From Apostichopus japonicus (Eukaryota > Echinodermata > Holothuroidea > Aspidochirotida > Stichopodidae), in contig NC_092568.1 of the NCBI RefSeq assembly GCF_037975245.1, forward strand, positions 37,908,501-37,972,500: a stretch of 64,000 bases of DNA. Reading direction: 5' to 3'. The translations under genes and the position numbers were made by a program. Below, piece after piece: positions 13,796 to 25,700 of this stretch (position 1 is the first letter of the stretch; each line of letters starts with the position of its first letter). Under the pieces are notes generated by a model. The model saw only the letters and a program-made list of their open reading frames with translations, was not told the origin of the DNA and did not search any database.

Positions 13796-16700
13796 ATGTA
13801 TATGTATATGATTGCAGCGGTGAATAGAACTCAATGTGTGCGTTAAACTGAGTTGCAATGCGATGGAATAGCTTGTGGATACATATATATGTATATAGTA
13901 CAAATATATAATTAAATTTACAAGCAACCCACTAACAAAACAAAATTCATGAAAATATAGATGAAAATTTTATACTTTGATTGATTTTGACTGTTTTGTG
14001 ATAACATCATGTCTAGAACTTCAGATAATATAACATAATTGGGGACAATTCAATAGCTAATTAGATTGCAAAACAAAGGATTAAGTATTCTGCTGTTTCA
14101 ACTTGGGGGGGGGAGGGGATGGTTTATTTGGAAAGAGTGGGGGGAGGGATGGTCCCAGGAAGGTGTTTTTAGATTTCCTATTTTTCTTAAATTGAAAACG
14201 TTGCATGTACTGGGTAGTATCAAGGGATGTAGTGTCAAGCTTGTAATCTTTCTTTGGCCGTGCACATGGGTGATTATGTAAAGGTGTCTGTGGGCAATCT
14301 TGAAAATGGGATTGGTTAGTATGCATTGGTGATCTATGTCACTATTATTTAAAAAAGGAATACTTAAGTCAGACTTGGGTTCATTTACTTTGGGATAGCT
14401 GTTTGCACAGACTCATGGTAAAAATAACATATAAATAAATATATATTCAGTCACTACAATAAACAAAATGCCCCTTCCCCCTCCAAAAAATTAAACAATT
14501 GGACAGGCATTTGTGGTTTGGTTCAATAATTGGTTTAAGAAAGCATCTTGAAACATTGCACCAAAGAGACCCTGTAAGACTCAAATATATCAATAATCTG
14601 AATATTCAATTGAAGAAATAACTTGCAGAAAAAAACTCTGCCAGTAACTGTGGACATTCACTTTGCATTAGTTTACATTACAATGTGACATGTTTGTTAT
14701 TAACTGACTACACATTAAACTCACAAGTGTTTGTACCTAAGTGGTACTTTTTTTCAAAGCCTTTCCCATCTTCTTCACCCACAACCTTTGCTACTGTAGC
14801 TGTGACTTCAGTAAGCAATATCTATCTATCCCCTAAGATTTTTTAGTGCGATGACAAATTGTGAACATCAGGCTAGACATCTGGATTATCGAAATGATTT
14901 CAGTCACGAATCTGGAAGAAATGTATGGCTTTGAAAAACGTGAAAAGAGTTGTCTTGTATTTGTCTTCAGTTGCCTGATGGCCTTTGACTTCTGATGTGT
15001 TTGGCATTGCAGTTTACCTAACACATGCAAAGGAGATGCACACTAGTCTGATATGCCACGGTTTCATGTTTTGTGTCTGTCATTTCAAGATTCAAGATTC
15101 TCTCGTATATATTGAACAGACACATCGATTTTTTTCATGATGTTAACACTACAACCATTTGCCTTTTGGCAAGTTTTTCTTTTGAAGCACACATATTTTT
15201 TTAGGTCGAATTCCTCTTGTCTTCTTTGCTAAAGAAGATGTTTTCCTTTGCCTCACCCCTTCATCTACCCCTACTACCTACACCCCCTCACCCTCTCCAA
15301 CCCAACCCAATCATATGATTTTTATTAGATAAGTAGTTTAAACATCCATGCCCCCCAGCAGAGTAGGTTAACATCAATAATTGTTTCTACAAACCTTTAA
15401 ATTGACATCTTTTGTTTTGCTCTCCTATGAAAGTGACTCAAATTGTTGTTGCATAATTTGTTTACTTTTTTCGTTTTGTTTAGGAATTTTTGAAAGAATA
15501 GTACGCAATGCATGATTGGCTCTCATATATCCTGTCAATAGCCAGCAGTTGTAGTTCAAAATTTGTTTTGTTTATTTAAAATTTGTTTGTTTGTGTTTTA
15601 TTATGGTTGTATTTATCCCTTTTTTTTACTTGCACTCTGGTTCCTCTTAAACAACATAGCAAAGCATTCCCTTTTTTGGTTTTTGCATTTATGCTTGTTT
15701 AAGGACATTTAAAAATTTCTTTTGAAATCCAGTTAAACGACAAAGAGAATGACGGACAATTCGAACTTTTCCTCTACATGTTTTTTTTAAGTGAAAAATT
15801 GTTATAAGATAAGTATATTATATAAATGAGACTTATATAATAATTGTATTAATGCTGTATTAATCAGGCAGGGTTTATAATTGATATTATTGCCGCTGGT
15901 CAGTGTTTGCAAATGTTGAGGATTGGCTCAAAGACCTCTAAAATGGAGAGGATATCTGGCCGAGGCTCTCTGAAAAAGTTATTTTTGGGGCTCCTATCCG
16001 TCCCCTCAGTTGCATCAATCTGTCAGTCTGGGTACAATGGTCAACCTATTACCAGCTTACACCCTCCCATGGAAAGAGATGCTAATTTCTGCTTTCGGAG
16101 TGAACCATTGAAAACCGCCCAAAATCCTCGGACTGTTTCTGAAAGAAAGTTTGCTTTTAACAAACATGTTATGTTGTAGGGAAATAATAAATGCACATTG
16201 TGATGATGAGTAATAAATTCATTAGGGTATGTGGAAATATTGCAGATTATATATCACTGATAATTGGGAAGCACTTGGGCATGCTAGTTCTATATGCAAA
16301 CAACAAATGCAGGAGGTTTGGAATCAAGGTGTAAGGTGGTGGAGGGAGTTGATGCTAGAACCATCACAGTACTATGGCCTCTGCTGCAATGTTTGTGATG
16401 ACATAGTCTTGTCAGGAACCTGTGTTATTGGTAGAGAGATGGGCTTTCTTGTTAATGCCTTTGTACATAAATTAGACAGGTTTTAAATCAAATGATTTAC
16501 ATAATGAAGACAGATCAGTCAGACAGTTACAAACATTAATGCAAATGTGAGCGACGTACTATATAGTTGGGATATTTGACATTTTGTTTACTTTACATGT
16601 CAACAGGTAAGGTAGTCATCCCTTCCACAAACCCCCTTTCCCATCCTATTTCCACATTTCCTATTATGTTTTCTGTTCTTTTAAACAGTTCATAGTTGCT

Positions 16701-19700
16701 TTATATCTTTACCTTGTTAGTTGGTAGTGTTTTTTCTCTGCGGTATTTTACCAGTGCAGCGTAGTTGGTCATCTTGTTCCCCACTTTTCTCTCCATTGTT
16801 AACAGGAGGAGGCCATGACAGCTCTACACGACATGGAGGAGAAACAGGAGAGGCAGAGGAAAGAACTGACTTCCACGAAGCAAGACAATGAGACACTTCA
16901 AGCTCAACTCCTGGAACTCAGAGCTATGGTAGGTTTTTATCTATATCTTAAAATGCTATCATCACCTTGTAAAGGATTGGCAAGTACTATCTGTGATGGG
17001 TTGCATTCGAAAGTGTTCTAATGCATTTAATATAGGCAGGCTTGATTCTTAGAGTAACAGCTGTAGTATGTTAAGTATTTTACTGTCATCTCTTGAACTT
17101 GTTCGAATCCAAAATACTTGCAGAGGTTGGTTCCAGAGGGGAACTGTGTCAAGAACTATCTATGAACTGTGAATCCTTAAATTCTGGTTGATGCCAGCCA
17201 GTCCCACAGAGATATGATGAATGGTTCATTGTCAAAGGTGGAACGGTATGAAAACATGAAAACCTATGAATCCATAAGACTTGCTCTTCAAAGTTGGGTA
17301 AAGAGGTAGGTTCCAGAGGGGAACTGTGTCAAGAACTATCTATTAACTGTGAATCCATAAATTCTGGTTGATGCCAGTCCCACAGAGAGGTGATGAATGG
17401 TTCCATGTCAAAGGTGAAACAGTATGAAAACATGAAAACCTATGAATCCATAAGACTTGCTCTTCTAATTGTTGGGTTAAGAGGTAGGTCCCAGAGGGGA
17501 ACTGTGTCAAGAACTATCTATTAACTGTGAATCCTTAAATTCTGGTTGATGCCAGTCCCACAGAGAGGTGATGAATGGTTCCGTGTCAAAGGTGAAACAA
17601 TATGAAATCATGAAAACCAATATATCCATAAAACTTGCGCTTCTAATAGTTTGGTAAAGAGGTTTGATGGCCAACAGGTGCAAAGTACCTTTCGAAAAGT
17701 TACATTCGTAGCCTGTGGTACAAATGGATATGCATGCGTAGAGTATTACCTGCAAGCACTTAATTACGCAAATGTAGTAATTTTTGGATGATCATTACTT
17801 CATGCAAATTAGTTTATGCAAAGTAATGAATTTTAGAGGAGTATAATGTTAAATTAGATGTCTTATTAGCTTTTGAAATTGGTCCTGCATTCCAAAGAAA
17901 TCTTTTTGAGTAAACTTTAACATTTTTGCTTTAAACTGACTTCCAATTTTCTTTTCCCTATCAGATTGCTAGTGGCAAAATTGACACAAGTTTATCAGAT
18001 GATGACAAGCTCAAAACAGGAAACTTACCAACCTCTCCAGTTGGTGGTCCTCCACCGCCACCCACTGGTGGGCCAATACCTCCACCTCCACCTCCGCCCA
18101 TGATAGGAGGAGGCCCTCCACCACCTCCTCCTCCAGGAATGGGTGGGCCACCACCACCTCCAAGTGAGTTGGTTCAAATGTTTATGGTAGCCAGAATACA
18201 TCTGAGAGGAATTAGTACTGTCCATCTTATTCAGTTCTTACATAGATGAATGTAATTTCTATCAGAGAATGTAAATCTGAATGAAACATCTCTAACAATG
18301 CATAAAGGGAACAGGGACTAATGGTCTTTATTAAGTTTTGTGAAGCAGTATTGAAGATTCTTAAGTTTCTCTCTTATAATTACCATATGGTATCTTGTGT
18401 ACAAAACTGATATGCATATTTGCACTTCTGTAGCAATTTGATCATTTTGCATAAGACTTTCGCAATGCTATACAGGATTAATTATTCTGTGAGGAATGGA
18501 ATTGCTTGAAGTTATTATAATTATTTGCAAATTTATCAAACTTAAATATACCTCTAAATTATCCTTTTACAACTTCTTAAATATATAACTTATGACATGT
18601 ATAATTACATATATCACATATATTACATATAATTACATATATTATTACATATATAACTTATAACATAGCATACAGATGGTTAAAATGATTGCTTTGTCTT
18701 CCTTCTTTTCTAGTGCCTGGAATGGTAGGTGTAGCAAAGAAGAGGAAACCTCTGCCCAAGCCATCCAATCCTCTCAAGTCTTTCAACTGGTCCAAACTCC
18801 CCGATAAAGATCTTCCGGGCACTGTATGGTTGGACATTGATGAAACAAAGGTACAAAATACTCAACTTTTAAAACTAATGTTTCCGATTCAGTGACATCT
18901 CTTCGTAATATACTTTACCCAAAATCACCGGTATTTCTTTTTTATCCAATTTGGGTCTGCTAATGGACAAAATCATTTTCTGTTTCTGTGCAGACGATTA
19001 AACTCCTAGACTTTGGCGACTTTGACAAAAACTTCTCAGCCTACCAGAAGACGAGAACGGACGAAAGCGACGACGGATACGGAAGTTTCAAGCAGCAAAA
19101 ACCGAAAGAACTCTCAGTCATTGACGGCAGGAGGGCACAGAACTGTAACATTCTGCTCTCAAAGATGAAAGTTACAAATGATGAGATAACAAAGGCAGTG
19201 ATGACAATGGACACAGCTGAAAGTATTCCAAAAGATATGTTAGAACAGGTCAGTCTCTCTACAACTATAATCAATGATACTACTATCTCAACTATATATT
19301 GGATGTATTGATCCTGCATGTTTACCCATCATGCACCTGTACAAATGTAACCAGCTCAGCTGATAGTATTCCAAAAGATATGTTAGAACAGGTCAGTCTC
19401 TCTACAACTATAATCAATGATACTAGTATCTCAACTGTATATTGGATGTATTGATCCTGCATGTTTACCCATCATGTCCCTGTACAAATGTAACCAGCTC
19501 AGCTGAGAGTATTCCAAAAGACATGTTAGAACAGATCAGTCTCTCTACAACTATAATCAATGATACTACTATCTCAACTATATATTGGATGTATTGATCC
19601 TGCATGTTTACCCATCATGCACCTGTACAAATGTAACCAGCTCAGCTGATAGTATTCCAAAAGATATGTTAGAACAGGTCAGTCTCTCTACAACTATAAT

Positions 19701-22700
19701 CAATGATACTGGTATCTCAACTTTATATTGGATATATTGATCCTGCATGTTTACCCATCACGCACCTGTACAAATGTAACCAGCTCAGCTGAAAGTATTC
19801 CAAAAGACATGTTAGAACAGGTCAGTCTCTCTACAACTATAAGCAATGATACTGGTATCTCAACTATATATTGGATATATTGATCCTGCATGTTTACCCA
19901 TCACGCACCTGTACAAATGTAACCAGCTCAGCTGAAAGTATTCCAAAAGACATGTTAGAACAGGTCAGTCTCTCTACAACTATAAGCAATGATACTGGTA
20001 TCTCATCTATATATTTGATTTATTGATCCTGCGTGTTTACCCATCATGCACCTGTGCACATGCAAGCAGCTCAGCTGAAAGTATTCCAAAGACGTGTTAG
20101 AACAGGTCAGTCTCTCTACAAATATAAGCAATGATACTGGTATCTCAACTATATATTGGATGTATTGATTCTGCATGTTTACCCATCATGCACCTGTGCA
20201 TGTTTAACCAGCTCAGCTAAAATGAGTGAGCAGTATTTGTAGGACTTTTGTAGGACTAATGTTTGAATGTATCTGTTCTTAACAGATCTTGAAGTATGTG
20301 CCCACTCCCGAAGAGGTCAGTCTTTTGAGTGAGCACGCAGCAGAGAAGGATAACATGGCCGCAGCTGATAGGTTTATGTTTGACCTAAGCAGGTGAGTTT
20401 GTGAACTGGACTCTTTGACTATTGATCGTTAATTTTCCAAATGAAGCGTGTTAATAGTGTAGTTGAATGAGTGTCGAAACAGCTTTTGAGAAATTAATTT
20501 GACTTTTGTTTGAAACTTATCTTTCCAAAACAGTCAATAAATAGGCTGTCATTATCGAAGAAGAAAAAGTGAAACTAATTTTCATCAATGAAGCAGGTGA
20601 AATAAAACTTGATCATCAATGAAAAGGAGATTCCATGAAGGGTGCTCATGATTAGTAACATATAAAGAGGTGTTGTTGAATATGTATCAGTGAACTAAAG
20701 AATCAGTGTTACTTGTTCAGTATTTTAGTTGATATTATTCTTTCAATAAGCGGTGCCTTTTCGTTACTGAATTCATATTGTTACCATTTTCATTTGTACT
20801 TTTATTGCAGAATCGTGCACTTCAAACAAAGATTAAACTGTCTCTATTTCAAAAAGAAATTCCAGGAAAGAATGTCAGAATGCAAACCTAAAGTAGAGGG
20901 TAAGTGTCCTTGGTTTTGACAAACTGGAACGTTTACTGTGCCAGCAAATTTCCATTTCTTTGAGCATGCTCTTAAGCCACCACTCCTTGAGTACTTGGGC
21001 CACTTCTTAAGCCACTCCTGTACACAAACATCATTATATATGGAGGAACAAAAAAAAATACACATTTTACTTTAAGTGTATCTTTGTGACTATTTGAAAT
21101 TTGGATGCAAGTTTTAGAAATGAGAACATTTTAGAGAACACAGGTTTTGCTTTGAATCAAGACATTTAACGGTTTTGTTCTGCCTTTCACGCCCTCAGCT
21201 GTAATGAAGGCATGCAGAGAAATTCAAACAAGTAAGAAGCTAAAGAAACTTCTGGAGATCATTCTAGTCTTAGGAAACTACATGAACAGAGGAGCAAGAG
21301 GGAATGCAGCTGGCTTCAGGATTAGCAGTCTGAACAAGATAGTTGATACAAAGTCCAGTCTTAGTAGGAATGTTACCATGCTGCATTACTTACTGGAAAT
21401 GACAGAGAAGAAGGTACGTGTGGGTTCCCTCTCACCCTACCCTCCCCTCCACCTTCCCTCTCACCCCACCCTTCAGGGTTAGCAGTCTGAACAAGATAGG
21501 TGATACAAAGTCCAGTATTAGTAGGAATGTTACCTTGCTGCATTACTTACTGGAAATGACAGAGAAGAGGTACATGTGGGTTACCTCTCACCTAAGCAAT
21601 GCCACATGGGAATGTTTCCTTTCCATCCTTTTACCAGCCAAAGTGCAGCTTAGATAATTTGTAAAGTTTGGTTTTCTCTTTTCAGTTTCCAGATGTTTTT
21701 AAATTAGATGAAGAATTAGCAACCATACCAGCAGCAGCCAGAGTCAAGTAAGTAGCACACTGAGTGGGTACATGCCCCTAGAGTAAGTAGCACACTATAT
21801 GGGTAAATGCCCATAGAGAAAGTAGCACATTGTATGGGTACATACCCATAGAGTAAGTAGCACATGGGTACATACCCATAGAGTAAGTAGCACATCATAT
21901 AGGTACATACCCATAGAGTAAGTAGCACACTATATGGGTACATGCCCATAGAGTAAATAGCACATTGTATGGGTACATACCCATAGAGTAAGTAGCACAT
22001 CATATAGGTACATACCCATAGAGTAAGTAGCACACTATATGGGTACATGCCCATAGAGTAAATAGCACATTGTATGGGTACATGCCCATATAGTAAGAAG
22101 CACACTATATGGGTACATGCCCATAGAGTAAATAGCACATTGTATGGGTACATACCCATAGAGTAAGTAGCACATCATATAGGTACATACCCATAGAGTA
22201 AGTAGCACACTATATGGGTACATGCCCATAGAGTAAATAGCACATTGTATGGGTACATACCCATAGAGTAAGTAGCACATCATATAGGTACATACCCATA
22301 GAGTAAGTAGCACACTATACGGGTACATGCCCATAGAGTAAATAGCACATTGTATGGGTACATACCCATAGAGTAAGTAGCACATCATATAAGTACATAC
22401 CCATAGAGTATTAGTAGCACACTCTATGGGTGGATTCCCATAGAGTGAGTAGCTCACTGAATGTGTACATTACCGTTGAGTATATAGCACACTATATGGG
22501 TACATATCCGCCGAGAAAGTAGCACATTGTATGGGTACACACTGGTCGAGTAAATATCACACTGAATGGATAGAACACCATGAAGTGTAGAGGTGGCAAG
22601 GGATAGTGAATCATTCTAAAGAAGCTTGGCAGCAAAGTGAGCATGTTACCTGGCAATCACAATTATAGACTTGACATTGTACAAACTTCGCATTAATATT

Positions 22701-25700
22701 TTCTTATGACTGTTGAAATTGTCTATTTCTATGAATCTTTCTTGCAGTCTTGGGGAACTTGAAAAGGACATGGCCGTCTTGCGAAATGGTCTCACTGAAC
22801 TTGAAAATGTAAGTGTAAAATAGGAAAAGGGCCTTTTACTGCAGAGTAGCATAAGTAGCATAAGAGATGACTAAATTACATCACAGAGGACCGAGTCACT
22901 TTAGTGAGAACATGAATACTCTGTACAGGAGCATAATATGTTTATAATCACATTACATTCCAAACTCTGAAGTCCATCTTGTGTTTGAAATAGAATTGAT
23001 CAGAAACCAATAATTATATAGCATGACTTGATTGAGATTGATCATAACAGATTGCACCAGTTGAGACAATGTTTTCTATATTGTATTTTCCATGTCCAGC
23101 TTCAAAGCACTCACACTGACAGTATAAGCAGTATGAATATTTATGTTTCTGTCATACTGTTCATACTGTCAGTGTTGGTGCTTTGAAGCATGATGCAAGA
23201 GGACAGTATGGAGTGGGTTATTAGCATTGGAAAATTGTCCCAACTAGTTGTAGGTTGATAGTTGATCTCAAAATTTCCAAGAACTGTAATTGCTACATAT
23301 TTTGACCTTGACAACGTTTGAATGATGAAGTTCGACGTGTGTGTATTCATTTCCTATTATGTTAGCTTTACACTATTGATTAAGACAGTGTAACACCTGT
23401 ATTCATTTCCTATTATGTTAGCTTTACACTATTGATTAAGACAGTGTAACACCTGTATTCATTTCCTATTATGTTAGCTTTACACTATTAATTAAGACTG
23501 TGTAACACCTGTATTAATTTCCTATTATGTTAGCTTTACACTATTGATTAAGACAGTGTAACACCTGTATTCATTTCCTATTATGTTAGCTTTACACTAT
23601 TGATTAAGACAGTGTAACACCTGTATTCATTTCCTATTATGTTAGCTTTACACTATTGATTAAGACAGTGTTACAACTGATATGGAATTTTCAACTACCC
23701 ATGTGTGGAGACATATATTTTTGTGAATAAAGCTGTAAGAAACGTTTTCATTCCAAAACTTATTTTGAACGGTTGGTGATGGTGATCTGCAAGAGTTATT
23801 TTCCTGAAGAGAAGTTTGCAAAGTTGACAAGAGGTTTAAATGCCTGCTCTCTCTCTATTTCCAAATAGGAACTGACTTTCCAGAAGAGCCGTCCAACTCA
23901 AGACAGAGGGGACAAATTTATTTCTGTGATGGGTGATTTCAAGACAGTTTCCTCAATCAGCTTCAACAAACTCAATGACTTACTATCAGATGCCACAGAA
24001 AGGGTGAGTTATTTGTGTCATTGTGGAACATTAATGTTCGTGAAAAGTCATCCCCTATCCCACCCCCCCCCCACATGAATTCAAATTTTCAATCTTTAAG
24101 ACATATGCCAAATCTCAATCTTCAAAAAGGCTCCAATTTAAAACGAAAATCAAAATTTGTCTGCAAGTCTTGTTATAGAATCTAAGGTTGAATCAAAGTA
24201 TTTGGTATGTGAAGGCTTCCTCAAGAAATTTGCAGCATCCTCACTCACCCTGTTATATGATTGAACCAGTGATAGTAAAGTTAATCAGTTGCTGAAGTTA
24301 GAAGTTTCCTGCCTGATGAAGTTGAAGAACGTCCAACCAATACAAACTGTATCCAGAAACACACTTATTACCTTTATTATCTTTTCTAAGCTATGCTTGG
24401 TTGGAAAACCTTGTTGGGCCTTCTTCACAGCAGTTGTTCAGTTCATGTATATCTTTATTGGTCATGTAGAGAAAAGTCTGTATGTAGGGAGCTGGGAATG
24501 ATTGGACAGCTTAAAATAAGCGTGAGATAAAGGTCTTACTTGAAATGAAAGGGGTTAATAAACTTTCTTAGATTTTGATTTGATTGTAGTGTTAATGATT
24601 AAGTAGGCAGGTGTTAAGGAATGGTGGCATTAAGTCACGTGGCTACTGTCAAAGAGAATTACCAACATGATAGTTTCAAGGTTTGATTAAAATATCAACT
24701 TGCCAAGTTTTTCATGTTGATTGAAGACCTCAAGAGTCATTGAGCAAAGTTTAGGAAATCTTTTTATTTTTAATTTTGTTAATATTAGGAAATTAAGATA
24801 ATTATGATAATTGGGATTAATAGGTAAGATAGGACATTAATAAGAATAGGGGATTGTGTCAAAGACCTTTACTGTAGGTGAAGTTTAGCTTGCTCTGCAT
24901 AGGTTTATTGTAATTTTGGTCAGGTATTATTTTTCAATTCAAGTAAATTTTTTTTTATCTTGCAGTATCAAAAAGTATGCAAACTATATGGGGAAGATCC
25001 TACCAAGGTAACTCTGGAAGAGTTCTTCCAAATCTTTGACCAGTTCATGCAGTCATTTGGAGATGCTAAAGTTGATAATATTAACTTCAGGAAGAAGAAG
25101 GAGGAGGAGGAGAAGAGAGCAAGATTAGAGGCTGAGGTAAGCAAAGAGGGCAACACACTGGTCACAAGGGTGGGGAGAGGGGGAAGGGGGCAGGGAGGAA
25201 GAGGAGGAACTAGGGATGAAATTGTTTGGGATTAGGATTAGTGATATTCTGAAATTATAATCATCAGTATAACTCAAGGTGATGAATGGGGGGGGGGGGG
25301 CTTTGGTGTAAAGGAGCAGTCTCGTGGTTGTATGCTAGAAAAATAATCGTAGGGACATGTCTCAGTAATTTCAATGGTTTTAGTCAGGTCACTTCATGGT
25401 GGAAAAGTTAGGCAAAGAATGAAATTATTACAAGAAATGTTTCCCGAAAGGGGCATCTACTGGTGTTGTGTTCAAGAGATTTTGTGATGCAGTTGACATT
25501 CCAAAAACTCAGTAGTGGTTGCGATCACTGTAATCCCCACACACAGCAATTTATGTTTTGTTGGGAACTGGTTACATCAAAGGCCTTGATTTTCCTGTTT
25601 TTATCACCATATATAAAGCATTATTGTTCATGGAAAACTAGCATAAAAGTATAGTCTTTTTGTCAGAAAAAACAGGAAGTGCTATCTTTCGCTTTTACTA

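Larger units (their letters stand above)
10377..16805 (+). other. DAAM intron after exon 8 (6.4 kb)
   Basis: Largest DAAM intron in the window. It holds the 14-15 bp array at 10732-10814, the G-rich array at 12378-12600 and the AT dinucleotide tract at 13718-13810. The open frames around 10412-10849, 15907-16179 and 16229-16486 show no recognisable protein and no splice support. Confidence 0.7.

Noticed and set aside
17100-17112. B-box-like GTTCGAATCC suggesting a tRNA gene
   Set aside because: No A box, acceptor stem or cloverleaf around it.
19357-20110. Repeated exon 12 fragments as a series of mini-exons
   Set aside because: Each fragment would be about 32-35 bp, not a multiple of three with the available AG, and lacks a good pyrimidine tract; decoy donors are the more plausible reading.
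21477-21569. Duplicate exon 15 as a mutually exclusive functional exon
   Set aside because: With the visible acceptor both possible upstream phases hit a stop within a few codons; kept only as a poison-exon candidate or pseudo-exon.
21716-22457. Long minus-strand open frames with [11 protein letters not shown]-type repeats
   Set aside because: They are a by-product of the 105-bp (35-codon) higher-order period of the intronic array, antisense to DAAM.
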